Notes: generated by a model from the sequence alone, not told the origin. Numbered from the stretch's first letter, positions 1 to 11,900 are shown. The stretch: 64,000 nucleotides of DNA from Arcicella aquatica (GCF_034928825.1 NZ_JAYFUL010000011.1:62001-126000); one strand, 5' to 3'. Translations and numbers: made by a program.

Positions 1-272
1 TTTTTAGGAAAACCCCATAATTCCTTGTTCGACCCTCTCTATCAGGAGGAATAAACTTTCTTATATCTCATTCTTTTTCACTGGCTTGGACATAGTTTAC
101 AGACATTTTTTTTCGAGTAAGAAATTTCATAATACTTTGATGCTAGCTCTGTAGAAAGCTTTAGTTATGGAAATTGTATTGTCTGAAAAATAAAAACTCT
201 TCAACTAAATCAATAGAATCATCTATAGCAAATAATGGACTAGCTTGAAATAGTTGATGTGGGGAAATGAGT

Positions 273-422
273 TTAATTGTTTGTATGCACTGTGTTTTTA
301 TTCCTCCTACATTTTTCACTGCAATACTTAACGTCGGCCCAATGTTTTTCCCATTTTTTTCGCCACGTAAATGGCAGATTACAAACAGGGCAAGTTTTTT
401 GTGGAAATTCACTTCTTTTCAT
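273..422 (-). CDS. DUF2256 small zinc-ribbon-like protein
   Basis: This 49-residue protein has the cysteine pattern and core of the DUF2256 family: CPVCNLPFTWRKKWEKHW followed by VKYCSEKCRR. The four cysteines (residues 11, 14, 34 and 38) suggest a small zinc-binding fold. The start is the ATG at 422-420, because it gives exactly the usual DUF2256 length and N-terminus (MKRSEFPQK). An overlapping longer frame on the same strand is a shadow. The family's function is unknown; from memory, members often lie near photolyase/cryptochrome genes, but no such gene is visible here because the window ends 272 bases downstream. The first 272 bases hold no other convincing gene. Confidence 0.8.
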   Translation of the reverse strand: MKRSEFPQKTCPVCNLPFTWRKKWEKHWADVKYCSEKCRRNKNTVHTNN

Positions 423-512
423 GTATTTGGCTTTGACTCCTAGATAGAACATACTTTTAATAGAATTGTTTTTGAGTGGTTATTTATAATCCTTTACTTA
501 TTTTAGAAATTA

Positions 513-1134
513 TCACCACCAGAAGTATTCCTCGTTATTTTTGGGGCGATCATTCACCAATAACATTTTTAGAAAACTTCCATTTAATTCAATTGCAGAA
601 AGCATTTTATTAGCAACAACCATATTATCTGCTTGAAAGTCAGTTGTAAAACGTAAGTTTCGAGACGCTCTGGCGTAAACATATGCAGGCATACTATCCA
701 TGATAAACCAATCTTGTAGATGTGTATCCATACAATACAAGAGTTTACTCTGCATTAACTCATTAATTTGTCGCATCGGCAATCCGATGTAAATCCTTGC
801 ATTTATGATGATAACGACTCCTTTCCAAAAGTTTTGGGAATAGGTGTTTTATAATTTTCTTGACGTACCCATGTCATGCTTTTTCGGAATCAAAAACCAT
901 TTGTCCAACTAAATTTAAGCAAATGACCTCACTATCTGAAAAAAAGGGTTGGGACCCGAACGGGCAACTAAATATTGCAAAGTTGATAAAGCTCATCACT
1001 AAATAGAAAGTTAACGTTAAGAAGTTTTCTAAATCAAAATCTTCTGGTGTATCTTTGAATGCTAAGAATCTTGATTCTTGGGTGTATGGGCTTTCTCTTT
1101 TGGTCGCAACCTCAGAGATAACCCTTTTTTCTAG
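513..1134 (-). pseudogene. Decayed IS982-like transposase
   Basis: Conceptual translation across two minus-strand frames recovers an IS982-type transposase. An N-terminal part reads LENFLTLTFYLV...FFSDSEVICLNLVGQMVFDSEKA. An in-frame TGA follows where Trp is expected (near 872). The frame continues HGYVKKIIKHLFPKLLERSRYHHKCKDLHRIADA, then a frameshift near 765 leads into FIMDSMPAYVYARASRNLRF, which carries the DSMP catalytic-aspartate motif. The region after about residue 150 no longer resembles the family, so the 3' half is missing. No terminal inverted repeats were recognised. It is a dead relic rather than an active element. Confidence 0.65.
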
Positions 1135-1377
1135 TTAACAAATTATTTCAAATAGCACAACGAGGAATAGTATATATTTTACATATTGTTTCAGTTGCTT
1201 TAAATACTGCTTTTGGAGAGTAAAGAGCTATTTTGCTAGATGAAAGATATTAGGTTCATGTGAGAGTGATAGCAAAAGATAAAAAATGTATAACTATTAT
1301 TGTTGATATTATGGTAAAGCACAACTTTTTTGTATTTTTATGTGTCTATATACCTTATTCTTAATAACATACTACCT
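1135..1377. other. Intergenic stretch between IS relic and regulator
   Basis: About 240 bases of AT-rich DNA between the transposase relic and the LuxR-type regulator. No gene, convincing promoter of the Bacteroidota TAnnTTTG type or structured repeat was seen. Confidence 0.4.
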
Positions 1378-2052
1378 ATGTCACAATACAATACAACTAT
1401 GGAGTTAAAGATTACTCCCACACTCATGATTGCTTCTTCAAATCTACTTATGGCAGAACTAATCAAAACAATAAATGACGAGATTCCTTTTGAAGTAACC
1501 TGTATTATAACAGAAGGTACTCAGTTGTTTGAGAAAATTGTCGAAGTTCATCCCGATTATTTATTGGTAGATTCCGAATTAGAAAACTGTAATGGATTAG
1601 GATTTTTTAAAAAATTGGAAAGAATTAAAATTAACGCTAAGGTAATTGTTTATTCATTTTCCAAAAATCCTGCTTACATAAAATGCTTTCTTTCTTCCAA
1701 GGCTAATGCTTATATCCAGAATGGATGTAGTTTGTCTGAATTTAAAACATGTTTAAATAATATTTCAGAAGGCAAGAGGGTTATCTTTTCTAATATTAAT
1801 CAAAATGACGCGATAGCACATCAGCATTCAATACAAGATTCGCCTCTCTATAATCTCAACTTATTAACTGAACGAGAAAAAGTTATTTGGAAACTTCTTG
1901 CTCAAGAAATGACAGAAAGGGAAATAGCAGATAAACTTATCATTAGTATAAATACTGTAAAAACACATAAAAACAATATTTCGGAAAAAATAGGAATTAA
2001 AAACAAAAAGAGATTAACAAGAGTGGTAAATTCAATAGTGACGTATATTTAA
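1378..2052 (+). CDS. Orphan LuxR-type response regulator
   Basis: A 224-residue protein with an N-terminal receiver-like domain (about residues 12-130) and a C-terminal LuxR/GerE helix-turn-helix (about 160-215). The helix-turn-helix carries LTEREKVIWKLLAQEMTEREI and the recognition helix INTVKTHKNNISEKIGI. The phosphoacceptor-like Asp65 (YLLVDSE) is present. The acidic pair expected near the N-terminus is replaced by ASSN, so phosphorylation may not control it. The ATG at 1378 is preferred over an upstream TTG, because it puts the receiver at the usual distance from the start. No histidine kinase is adjacent. A terminator follows it, then the large surface-protein genes, which it may control; that is inference from position only. 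Confidence 0.8.
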   Translation: MSQYNTTMELKITPTLMIASSNLLMAELIKTINDEIPFEVTCIITEGTQLFEKIVEVHPDYLLVDSELENCNGLGFFKKLERIKINAKVIVYSFSKNPAYIKCFLSSKANAYIQNGCSLSEFKTCLNNISEGKRVIFSNINQNDAIAHQHSIQDSPLYNLNLLTEREKVIWKLLAQEMTEREIADKLIISINTVKTHKNNISEKIGIKNKKRLTRVVNSIVTYI

Positions 2053-2078
2053 TGGCGTTATACTACTTTGGTATTAGA

Positions 2079-2117
2079 AAATACTTCAAAAAATCATACT
2101 TTTGAAGTATTTTTTTT
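2079..2117 (+). terminator. Rho-independent terminator
   Basis: A perfect 13-bp stem (AAATACTTCAAAA at 2079-2091 with TTTTGAAGTATTT at 2100-2112), an 8-nt loop, and a T tract running to 2117. It sits 27 bases after the LuxR-type regulator stop, so it separates that gene from the large operon downstream. Confidence 0.8.
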
Positions 2118-2207
2118 AATATGATAACTAAATACTTTTGTAAAGGATTTTGATGACTGAATGAAATACGATTTGTAATATCAAATTATATTAAGTCTTT
2201 TATTAGA

Positions 2208-2215
2208 TATTTTTG
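2208..2215 (+). promoter_or_regulatory. Candidate Bacteroidota -7 element
   Basis: TATTTTTG matches the Bacteroidota -7 consensus TAnnTTTG and lies 39 bases before the ATG of the 2216-aa surface protein. No good TTTG -33 element was found at the usual spacing, so the call is tentative. Confidence 0.4.
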
Positions 2216-2253
2216 TTAACACCATTTAATTTTTACTACCACCTAATAATAAT

Positions 2254-5200
2254 ATGAAACAATTCTACATTGGGTCTTTATGCCTTACAATTCTACTTAT
2301 CTTTAGCTTTCAATCAAAGTCAAGGTATTTATCTAGCACCGTTCCTATTGATGTAATGAGAGATAAAGTAGGGATAGATAATAAGTCAAAGGGAAAGAGT
2401 AATAAAAATAAAAAAAGAGAGCTCTCTGTTAAAAATGAAGATAAAAGAGGCTATGCAAATATATTCCTTGCTTCATTGCCCCTAAAAACAATTACACCGA
2501 AACCACTAAACACTCAATTAAGTCATCTAGTAGGACCTGATCCTTTTATGTTTACAATAGTTGCTTCTAAAGAAAGCGTAGCGATAGGAGAGGAGTTTGA
2601 GCTTACTGTACAGGTAAGTTGGGTTGATTTTGGAATCAATAATGGTGTGCGTTTTTTACCTGAATGGTATAAGTACACGCTTAAAGTAGTAATGGCAGAT
2701 GGTTTTGTACAAACAGGGGGTAATTATGAAGATTACTGTACAGCACTCGTAAATGCTGAAAATCCAACAGCCACTTTTACAATAAAAGGACATTTTGAAT
2801 TTGAACCCAAAGAACCAACTTTCAAAGTATTGAGAGGTTTTGAAGGATTTAATGAAAAAAGTGAGTTTATTTGGAAGGGCGAGAAGAGTATAAATGTAGA
2901 AGAATCTAAATCTTATTGTAGTATTTTAGAAATAGGAAGTCAGTCTAAAAACTTAAGAACAGACATTAATAATGTATTAACGGAATGTCAAAATTTAGAT
3001 AAAACTAATGTAAATAATACTTTCACTGGAGCAGGTTGTTATAGTACAACAAAGAATACATTCGGTAGTAATAAATTTGGATTAAGTATCGCTTATGATA
3101 ACACAATTTGTATAAATAACACTAGCTACGCGGTGTATAAAGCTAATATTAAAAATTTCACGGAAAATGATATACAAGATATAAAGTTATTATTGCATGG
3201 AACTCCGCAGGTTTTAAATAATTGCTATAACATTGATTCTGTTAAGCTCCTTCATTATAAATCTGAGACCATTGACGGGGCTAAAATATTAGGTGGCTGT
3301 GGTAATACAGAAATACATGTACCAATTACAGAATATCAAAATTTTTCTCGAAAAGATGCAATGGGAAATGTTATATTCCAATTACATGCTCATATCCTTT
3401 ATAGAACTAGTAATGAAACGTATAATTTAGATTTACCGAGTAGTTTTACAATGCCAACAATAGTGACATATAGTCCTATTGCATCAGCTAACGGTTTAAC
3501 ATTAAGTGTATCGGGTTGTGGTATGAATAGTGACATTAGTTGGTATAATGTTAATGATATAACAGATTCTATAGGTGTAGGAGCTACCTTAAATATTAAT
3601 CCAACATTAACTACTAACTATAAAGCTAAATGTTTAATCAATAATTGTGAAGCTTATTGGTCAAATGAAGTTACTGTAACTGCCTGTAACCTAGTTCCTC
3701 CAACAATAACTACAAGTTCAACAACAATAAATGCTAATGAAAGTATAAATATTTCTGCTACTGGCTGTTCTGGAGGTGTGATAACTTGGAGTAATGGATC
3801 AACTGGAAATACATTAAATGCTACCCCCCAGATAACGACTATTTACACAACTAAATGTGTAATAGGGGAATGTGTAAGTAGTTGGTCTAATCAAGTTACG
3901 ATAACAGTTCGTCAATCTTGTGATGTAACCAAGCCCGTGATAGTTACTAATAGCCTTACTGTATCAGATGCAAACCCAACTGTAACACTTACTGCTACAA
4001 ATTGTGCCTATACGGTGATATGGTATAATAATGGAGTAGAACAAAAAACAGGATTGACCTATAATGTAGGAGCAGGCTCATATTATGCAAAATGTGTTAA
4101 TAACTGTGAAAATGGCATTAGAGGAGAAATTAACTCTGATAATATAACTATTGAGTATAAGCCTTTGTGCTCTACGGCAGGTTTTGGTCCACAAATTTCT
4201 AATAATTCGTTAAATCAAGTAGGAGATAAAACATTTTGTACAAGTGGCACCGTAAGTTTAAGTGTAAGCGGATGTTATGACAATTCTAAAGCAAAATGGT
4301 ATGATACCAATGGTAGTTTCTTAGTTGATGGCAGTAATCTGACTCGTACAATCAATTCAAATCAATCATTTGCAGTATCTTGTGAAAATCAGTGTGATGT
4401 AAGCCAAAGACTAGGGTGGGAAGCAATCAATTTTACTGTTATTCCTTACGATCAGTGTGTTAATATTAATCCTCAAATCATAAATAGAACTCCTGGAAAC
4501 GCAACTACTTTTTGTGGGAATGGTCAATTTTCAGTCACAGCTAGTGGTTGTCCAGATGGGAATAGAGTAAAATGGTGGGTTGGTACTGGTAGTGTTGTAC
4601 AAGGGTCTGATTATTCAGAAAATATAACTAGTACAACGGAAGCTAAATTTCAGTGTATTAGTCCAGTTACAGGATATTTGATAGGACCGCAACGAGCGAT
4701 AACTTTTACGGTTAATTCATACACTGCTTGTAATTATGCTCCAGCTATTGTCAATAATACTCCTGGTAAAAAGGCTGTTTTTTGTACAAAGGGTTGGGTT
4801 GATTTAGCTGTTACCGGATGCCCCAATAATAATTTAGCACATTGGTATACTGACGGAACAGAACTCAATACAGGAATAAGTTCCTTTGTTAAAGGAACTA
4901 TTACACAGACAACCAAAATCTGGATAAAGTGTATTAACCCTAACGATAATACTGAATTTGGATGGAATGAAATTACCTTTAAAGTTGATAATTCAGGTTG
5001 TGACCCTAATAATCCAACTATTATCAATAATACAACCCATGGATATAATAAATTTTGTCAAAAAGGGTGGGTTAGTCTTGAAGTAGATGGTTGTCCAGAT
5101 AATAATAAAGCAAAATGGTATAAAAACAATACTTTCGTTAAGCAGTCTGCTATTTATAATGAAGTGATTAATCAATCTGCTACTTATAAAGTTACTTGTG

Positions 5201-8200
5201 AAAATCCTACTTATGAAAGCTCTTACAGTGAAATAGCGTTTGAAGTATTGACTAACGGAGATTGCTACATTCCCTCGGCAGTTAATTTAACTCCGAATGG
5301 ACAAACTGATTTTTGTGGTTCAGGCACCTTAAAGTTAATGATGACAGGCTGTAATACTAATTATCAACCAGCATATCAAGAGTTTTTAGATGGCAAACCT
5401 GGCAAAGATATTAACGGATCATGGGAATCAATTGACGGGATTAATACATATGTCCTCAATTATAACGCCACTGAAAGTGGATACATAAAGATTTTTTGTC
5501 GAACAGGTGAAAGTCCCAATGATTATATATGGACAAATCAGCAAATTGTTAAATTTAAGGTAAATCCGATACCTGTTATTTTAGCTACTAACACACCTGC
5601 TTGTGTAGGAACACAGTTCTTGTTACGAACGGATGTTCCTGACATTCCAATAAATAATGGGGCAACAAAATTTGAATGGACCAACACTAATAATACTGTG
5701 ATTGGTAGTCAACAAAATATTGCTGTATTAGCAGCTAATTCAACACCAACAACATATAATGTGAAATTTACTAATAACAAAGGCTGTTCAGCAACAGCAA
5801 GTACTGTTGTAACAAATTATGCATTACCAGTAGTTTCTGTTACTAATAGCGCTATTACTCAGTGTGTAGGAACATTACTTAATCTTAGTGCAAGTGCTAA
5901 TGCCGGAAGTGGGAAAGCTACAATTCAAGTAAAGCTGGCTGAAAACCTGACCTCTATTGATAGAAGTGTTCAGTTAAACATTACTGGTTCTATGAATCCA
6001 ACGCCAACGTCCATAACTATTACACAGAAAGGCAAAACAAATGCTACTTGTATTAAATGTCAAAACAATGTATTAATAGATGGTCAAATAATAGGTTATA
6101 GTAGTATAAATCAACCCAATCAGAAAGCAATAATTAAAATTGAAAATGGATGTGCCAAAGCTTGGTGGTATGAATTAAATGAAATGGTACATCCCGATTG
6201 GATACCAGTGTTAAAAAATAAGACGCTCCCCGATTCAATATTAAACAACTGTATCACTTTTAGTGGTTTAAATAATTGTACTAATGATAAAGCATGTGAT
6301 CAAGGTAGTACTACTGGTGTTAGCAATTTTACTTCAGCAGGGGGCATTACTACCTTTGAAATATCACTTCCCAGTGTTAATGGCACTTGGACAATAACCA
6401 GACCATCAGACACGGATAAACATTGGATTTCTTTTGTTAATACCTCAGAAAGTTCAACAACACTAATAGGTGGGGGAGTACTTAATTATAATTGGACAAA
6501 AGGAACGAATTTTAAATCTAGTATTCAAAATCCTAATATTGTTAATGTTCAATCAAGTGATGCAGGAACTTATAAGGTTGAAGTAACGGATATTAGAAAC
6601 TGTGTTGGTTCAGCAACTATAGATGTCGTAGTGAATCCTCTCCCTGATGCCACTGTTTCTGCTGCGACGGCTACTACCTTTTGCCAAGGAGGTAGTGTGG
6701 TATTGAGTGCCATTTCAGGAATGACAAATTATCAGTGGAAAAAAGATGGGGTTAATATTGCTGGAGCAAATAGCCAAACATATACTGCCACTACTTCTGG
6801 AAGTTATACCGTACAGGTTACTAACAACAATAATTGTTCTAATACTAGCACAGTAACTAATGGGAAAACGGTTGTTGTGAATGAAACACCCACAATTGTT
6901 ATTACAGGTTCACAAAAAGTATGTGCTGGACAAACAATCACTTTAGTTGCAAAGGGTGCTAATTCGTATTCATGGACCGGCCCTAATGGCTTTATCTCAA
7001 CAAGTTCAACACCTAGTATTCCAATGGCGACTATTGCCGCTACTGGTATTTATTCTGTAGTAGGGACAAGTATTGCTAATTGTACGAAATTGAGTACTTT
7101 TTCAGTCACTGTAATTGGAATACCTGTAATCTCAGTAACAAGTAATAGCCCAATAGAAGGATTGACGACAGGGGATACACTAAATATTTCGTACACTTCT
7201 AACCCAGTGATAACGCCTATTTCACATAAATGGACATTTAACACAGATTCTGTTGCATTAGGAACAAACACAACATTGAAGGTAGCCAACGTTTTAGAAG
7301 CGCATGGAGGAACTTATACAATAGTAGTAGAGCATGATGCTGAAAAGAAATGTAAAGCTTATGGTTCGCTTTTAGTAAAAATTAAACCTTTTGTTTGTAA
7401 ACTCACTGCAGTTGCAGAACCAACTTGCTATATAGAAACTAACAAACGTTGGGCGAAACTGAAAGTAACCATCAAAGACAGAACAAAAAGCTGGAAAGGA
7501 GCAATAACAGTACAGAGAATAAAAGACATTGATGGAAACATTTTGGCATCTTCAGAACCTGTTTTAATAAATTATCAATGGCAAGGAGTAGCTACAACAA
7601 CAGAAGAACTGCCGTTAAAAGATAAAATACTTGATGGTATTTATGCTATTACATTAAATGAAAAAAGGAGTGATACTGACATAGGCACTACTGTAGCGTG
7701 CAATCCTGAAATAATTTACGTAACAGTTGGGTGTCAACGAAAATGTCAGAAAGATTTACAACCATGTATTACAGGAGATTGCTGTGGCATTCCAACTGCT
7801 ATTAATTTGAATAATGAAATAAAATTAGAGCAACTGATTGTAGGTGATACCATTAAAGCCAATGATTTTAAAATAATTATCTCGAAAGTTAATCTTGTAA
7901 ATGCTGGTAATTATACTTGGAATATCGAAGGCATTTCTAAAGTGCCTGTCTTTGATAATGTATTTTTAGGACTAAAGTCTGATGTCCCTGTGGTCTTTAA
8001 CGAATGTAAAGAATTGGTTAGCGGCACCATCACTACGCTTTATAATCCTGTAAATTGGGATAAACCTATCCAAGCGAAAGCGATTGCCAAAGCTATATAT
8101 GAATCAGCGAAAGAGGTAATTGATGACATTGCCAATGCTATTGGAATAAAGGTAGATATGGCTCAGGAAGATCTTGCCAATATAGCTCAACAATTAAGAG

Positions 8201-8904
8201 AACAGGCCAGTAAAGATTTACCTAGTGAATTAGAAAAAAAGGCCATCGAAGCAGCTAGAAAACTAGAAGAAGCCAGAGACGACTATGCTAAAGCAAAAGC
8301 CGCAGGTAATTCCACGGCAATGGCAGAGGCTTCTGCTAAATTTGATGAAGCTAGGGCCGAAATAGTTGCTCTAAAAGCGGATACTGATAAATATTTAACG
8401 CTTTATCAGAGAATCGTGCAGTTAACCTTAGAGAAGATGTGGGCACAGTATCAATCTGTTCCTGATCCAGTGGCTACTACAATTATTGAAAATGAGGAAG
8501 CACAAGCTACTGAAGACTCACAACCTCTTGCACAAATCACTTTTTTAACTGAAACTCAAAAAGAGAATATTGTTAATAGTTTTAAAACCGATGCAGAACT
8601 TAATCTTAAATTAACGTTTAAATATTTTATTAAGATACACAAAGAAAACACAGCTGCAATTAAAGATTTGGAGCAAAAAATAAAAGTATATGAAAGAACG
8701 ATAGATAATAGCACTAACTCAAACCCAAGTTTTACTATTGTTGAACCTGCACTAAAGCTGAGTGATTATATATACCAAGCTATGTGTAAAACTTGCACAG
8801 CTTCCCCAGATGCAAATGAACAAGCAATGATAAAAACGACAGAAAGAGCATTGACAAAACGTATCAAAGAAATCTTTAAAACACTAGTTTACACCCAGAA
8901 TTGA
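2254..8904 (+). CDS. Giant secreted Ig-like repeat surface protein (2216 aa)
   Basis: It begins with a signal peptide (MKQFYIGSLCLTILLIFSF) and is built of repeated Ig/PKD-like modules. Five tandem units of about 88 residues (roughly 640-1105) each carry an FC..G.VSL.V.GCP.NN.AKWY core with paired cysteines. More divergent Ig-like units lie on both sides; one reads YQWKKDGVNIAGANSQTY, the common Bacteroidota surface-protein module. Residues about 1955-2050 are Ala/Glu/Lys-rich and predicted coiled coil. The C-terminus shows no recognisable type IX secretion sorting domain. The gene overlaps the next one by one base (TGATG), so the two are probably co-translated. Adhesin, stalk or delivery scaffold for the downstream toxin-like protein are the likely roles; this is inference. 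Confidence 0.75.
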   Translation: MKQFYIGSLCLTILLIFSFQSKSRYLSSTVPIDVMRDKVGIDNKSKGKSNKNKKRELSVKNEDKRGYANIFLASLPLKTITPKPLNTQLSHLVGPDPFMFTIVASKESVAIGEEFELTVQVSWVDFGINNGVRFLPEWYKYTLKVVMADGFVQTGGNYEDYCTALVNAENPTATFTIKGHFEFEPKEPTFKVLRGFEGFNEKSEFIWKGEKSINVEESKSYCSILEIGSQSKNLRTDINNVLTECQNLDKTNVNNTFTGAGCYSTTKNTFGSNKFGLSIAYDNTICINNTSYAVYKANIKNFTENDIQDIKLLLHGTPQVLNNCYNIDSVKLLHYKSETIDGAKILGGCGNTEIHVPITEYQNFSRKDAMGNVIFQLHAHILYRTSNETYNLDLPSSFTMPTIVTYSPIASANGLTLSVSGCGMNSDISWYNVNDITDSIGVGATLNINPTLTTNYKAKCLINNCEAYWSNEVTVTACNLVPPTITTSSTTINANESINISATGCSGGVITWSNGSTGNTLNATPQITTIYTTKCVIGECVSSWSNQVTITVRQSCDVTKPVIVTNSLTVSDANPTVTLTATNCAYTVIWYNNGVEQKTGLTYNVGAGSYYAKCVNNCENGIRGEINSDNITIEYKPLCSTAGFGPQISNNSLNQVGDKTFCTSGTVSLSVSGCYDNSKAKWYDTNGSFLVDGSNLTRTINSNQSFAVSCENQCDVSQRLGWEAINFTVIPYDQCVNINPQIINRTPGNATTFCGNGQFSVTASGCPDGNRVKWWVGTGSVVQGSDYSENITSTTEAKFQCISPVTGYLIGPQRAITFTVNSYTACNYAPAIVNNTPGKKAVFCTKGWVDLAVTGCPNNNLAHWYTDGTELNTGISSFVKGTITQTTKIWIKCINPNDNTEFGWNEITFKVDNSGCDPNNPTIINNTTHGYNKFCQKGWVSLEVDGCPDNNKAKWYKNNTFVKQSAIYNEVINQSATYKVTCENPTYESSYSEIAFEVLTNGDCYIPSAVNLTPNGQTDFCGSGTLKLMMTGCNTNYQPAYQEFLDGKPGKDINGSWESIDGINTYVLNYNATESGYIKIFCRTGESPNDYIWTNQQIVKFKVNPIPVILATNTPACVGTQFLLRTDVPDIPINNGATKFEWTNTNNTVIGSQQNIAVLAANSTPTTYNVKFTNNKGCSATASTVVTNYALPVVSVTNSAITQCVGTLLNLSASANAGSGKATIQVKLAENLTSIDRSVQLNITGSMNPTPTSITITQKGKTNATCIKCQNNVLIDGQIIGYSSINQPNQKAIIKIENGCAKAWWYELNEMVHPDWIPVLKNKTLPDSILNNCITFSGLNNCTNDKACDQGSTTGVSNFTSAGGITTFEISLPSVNGTWTITRPSDTDKHWISFVNTSESSTTLIGGGVLNYNWTKGTNFKSSIQNPNIVNVQSSDAGTYKVEVTDIRNCVGSATIDVVVNPLPDATVSAATATTFCQGGSVVLSAISGMTNYQWKKDGVNIAGANSQTYTATTSGSYTVQVTNNNNCSNTSTVTNGKTVVVNETPTIVITGSQKVCAGQTITLVAKGANSYSWTGPNGFISTSSTPSIPMATIAATGIYSVVGTSIANCTKLSTFSVTVIGIPVISVTSNSPIEGLTTGDTLNISYTSNPVITPISHKWTFNTDSVALGTNTTLKVANVLEAHGGTYTIVVEHDAEKKCKAYGSLLVKIKPFVCKLTAVAEPTCYIETNKRWAKLKVTIKDRTKSWKGAITVQRIKDIDGNILASSEPVLINYQWQGVATTTEELPLKDKILDGIYAITLNEKRSDTDIGTTVACNPEIIYVTVGCQRKCQKDLQPCITGDCCGIPTAINLNNEIKLEQLIVGDTIKANDFKIIISKVNLVNAGNYTWNIEGISKVPVFDNVFLGLKSDVPVVFNECKELVSGTITTLYNPVNWDKPIQAKAIAKAIYESAKEVIDDIANAIGIKVDMAQEDLANIAQQLREQASKDLPSELEKKAIEAARKLEEARDDYAKAKAAGNSTAMAEASAKFDEARAEIVALKADTDKYLTLYQRIVQLTLEKMWAQYQSVPDPVATTIIENEEAQATEDSQPLAQITFLTETQKENIVNSFKTDAELNLKLTFKYFIKIHKENTAAIKDLEQKIKVYERTIDNSTNSNPSFTIVEPALKLSDYIYQAMCKTCTASPDANEQAMIKTTERALTKRIKEIFKTLVYTQN

Positions 8905-11900
8905 TGAAAACTTATTCTAAAACTTTTATATCTACTTTTGCTTTTTTAGTATATTTATTGAGTTTTTCATTAGCATATTCTAATAAATCTCATCAAAAAG
9001 CAGTAGTCAATATTGATAGTGTTGGCAACTCAACACATCAAGAAATCATAGATGAATTTGTACGTGTAGCGAACAATGAGTTGACTCAAATAATTGCTCA
9101 GAATGCAATTAATGATTTGAACGGAGAATCACAAAAAAATAATTATATTTTTGGTTTTGAGCCTAATAAAGTGTTGCTAAATAACAATTATTTAGCTCAA
9201 TATAAACAAATATTAGTTGATTCAACCTCTTTAAACAATCATCTTGTAACCCTCAATACAACACTTAAAACACAAGGAAAGCCACTGATTTATATTGGTA
9301 TTGATGCTTTACTTGGCGATATTTTATCTAAAATTAAAGTTTCAGGTATTCAAGCTACAGCTAAATTAGAACAAATAACGATTCAAAAACAAGATTTTGC
9401 CAGTTTTGAAAGTATTTATAATACCTATAAAAGTATTTATGATAAAGTAGGAAATAACCAGCCTTATTTAGATAGTAGTCACCCAAATGGGATGATAATT
9501 ATTGGCTATGGAGTCTTTAATAAATATACTATTAATGAAGATGTTAATCCAGATAAGCTAACTACAGGAGATATTAAAAATGTAATAACAGGGAAGAAAT
9601 GGCAGTTTTGTAATTTTAAAGAAAAAATAGGAAGTGTAGTGGGAGCGGGGAGTGATACCTTTAGAGCTTTGGTTTTCCAAAATTTCTCTCAATTTCCTAC
9701 AAATCCTAACCCAGATGTTGTACAAGAACATTTACAAAATTTTGCAACGCAAGTTTATAATTCCCTAACAGGAGAAAAAATATTTATTCCTAAAGGGCGT
9801 TTGCACAAAGATTTTTATGCTCCCGATGGAGAATATCGTCAAAAGTTTGATGCAGATGTAACTGAAGAACAGGTTTTAAAAGTGAATGCACTCATTGAAG
9901 AAATGATGGATGACCCACTTTACGCAAATTATATCAAACCAGCCATTACAGCTAAAACTCAAGGGGAAAATAAGATTAAGCAGGCAGATTTGATTAGTAT
10001 GGAAAAGGCTCTTAAAGATTTAAAAGAAGCTCAGAAAGAGGTTTGGGGTTCTTCAAGCGTAAATTTCTTAAAAAAACTGTTTGATTATTTTGAAAAATGT
10101 AGAAATACAAATGTGTCTTGTGTCAGTGGAAGTGTGAATGGATATATTCCCCAATGCTTTTGGGATGTACAAAACCCACAAGGATTTGCTAATGAATGGG
10201 CTTTTATTTGTGGTGTGGGCGATGCTGCTATTGAAAGTGCTGCTGGAGCTGTTGAAGGTGTAAAGCAAGCATATAAATTTGGTGAGTTTCTTTTATGTTG
10301 GCAACCTAGTTTTCCATCTTTTTGGTTTGATGATGAATGTGCTCAAAAGAGGGTAGAGACAATAAAAAACTTTAAGATTTTATGGGAAGTTGTTTCCGAC
10401 CCTGAAGCAATAAAGACAACACTTGTCACTGTAGTGGATGCTGTTAAACAAGAGGTAATCAATTGGGGTATTGATATGTCATCTAATACTACTTGTTCAT
10501 ATTATAAAGCTGGAAAATTAGTTTTTGATATTGGTTCAATGTTTTTAGGTATTGGAGCATTAAAAAATGTGTCAATGATAACTAAGGTAAGTCAAAAATT
10601 TAGCTTAAAGGGTTTTTTAGGAGATTTTGCAACTAATAGTAAAACGATATTCCAAAAATTTATTCCTAATAATGGTCTAAAAATGGCTCAAGAAGGTGAA
10701 GAGTTATTGCTAAAAACGGGAGATGGAGTTGAGGATAGGCTTCTTAAACTTACAACAGAATTCAAACGAGGGGGAGGCTATTCTCCCTATTCAGGTGATG
10801 GGGGAGGAATTAGAATTAGTCCACCTTCTGGTCAAAAAACAAATGCTACCCTCAAGACATCTAAAAGAGTTCTTCAAGATGCTTCTGAGGCTTCAGCATT
10901 TCAGAATTCTTTTCGCAGTACAGGAAGCGCAACAGAATTAGGTAACATACAAAATCTGGTTCTGAGATACGAGAAGGAAGGGTCTATCATTGAAGAAGTA
11001 ATACCTGCTGAAAAATTAAGAACAAAAGTTTTTACTGTAGCTCAAAAACAGTATGTAGGCGTTGCAGTTGCTGGAGCTACAGAACAATTAGATGAACTCG
11101 TTACCGTATATGACGCTGTCCAAACAGGTATTAAGATTGCATTGGGTGTAGGAACCGTTGTTAAAACACTCAGCAAAGACAAAGACAAAGATAACCCAAA
11201 CTGTATCGTTTGTGAAAATATCACAGACCCTGTAACTAAAGAAATATATAAAAAAATATGTAATGAAATTTATAATAAAATACCTGCCGAAACAAACATC
11301 AAGTATGTAACCGCACTAAATGCAATTTGTTCTTCGAAAGGAAATTTAAAACTAATTGAATTAAATAGTTTGGGACTACATTTAAAAGATGACTATAGTT
11401 TAGAAACAAAAAAAGCTTTTTTAAATGACTGCATCATTGATAACTGTGGTAATGCAACAGGTTGTTCACCTATAAAAAATCATTTAGGTACTATTACTGC
11501 TGACCATGTTAAGAATGGTTGGAATGTTATCAAAAATATACCTGAAACTAATAATAACTACGAAACACCTAAAGACAGACAGGACTACAATATGCTTGTC
11601 GTATTGGATGAAATAATAAAGGATAAAGCAAAAACAGATTTTTTACGAAAAATTAAAACTACTCCACGTTATTTTTTTGATGAGTTTTTTACTTATCACT
11701 TAAAAGCAAGTAATAATTATACTAGTATTGGAACAAATCAATCGGTATATCAACGAAATATAGAACTGTATAACTTTAATAACTTCTTAGACAAATATAT
11801 ACAAAAACCAAGATCAGAGGAGTATATTAAAGAAATGGTTACATCGGGGTATAAATTTAAAGGAGGCTCTTGGGGGCTAGGTTTATTAAATATGCCTTCT

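Noticed and set aside
161..412. 83-aa minus-strand open frame
   Set aside because: It overlaps the DUF2256 gene in another frame; the DUF2256 frame has recognisable motifs and this one does not.
1021..1140. A plus-strand reading of this stretch as a gene remnant
   Set aside because: The minus-strand reading joins cleanly to the IS982-like transposase, so the plus-strand frame is a shadow.
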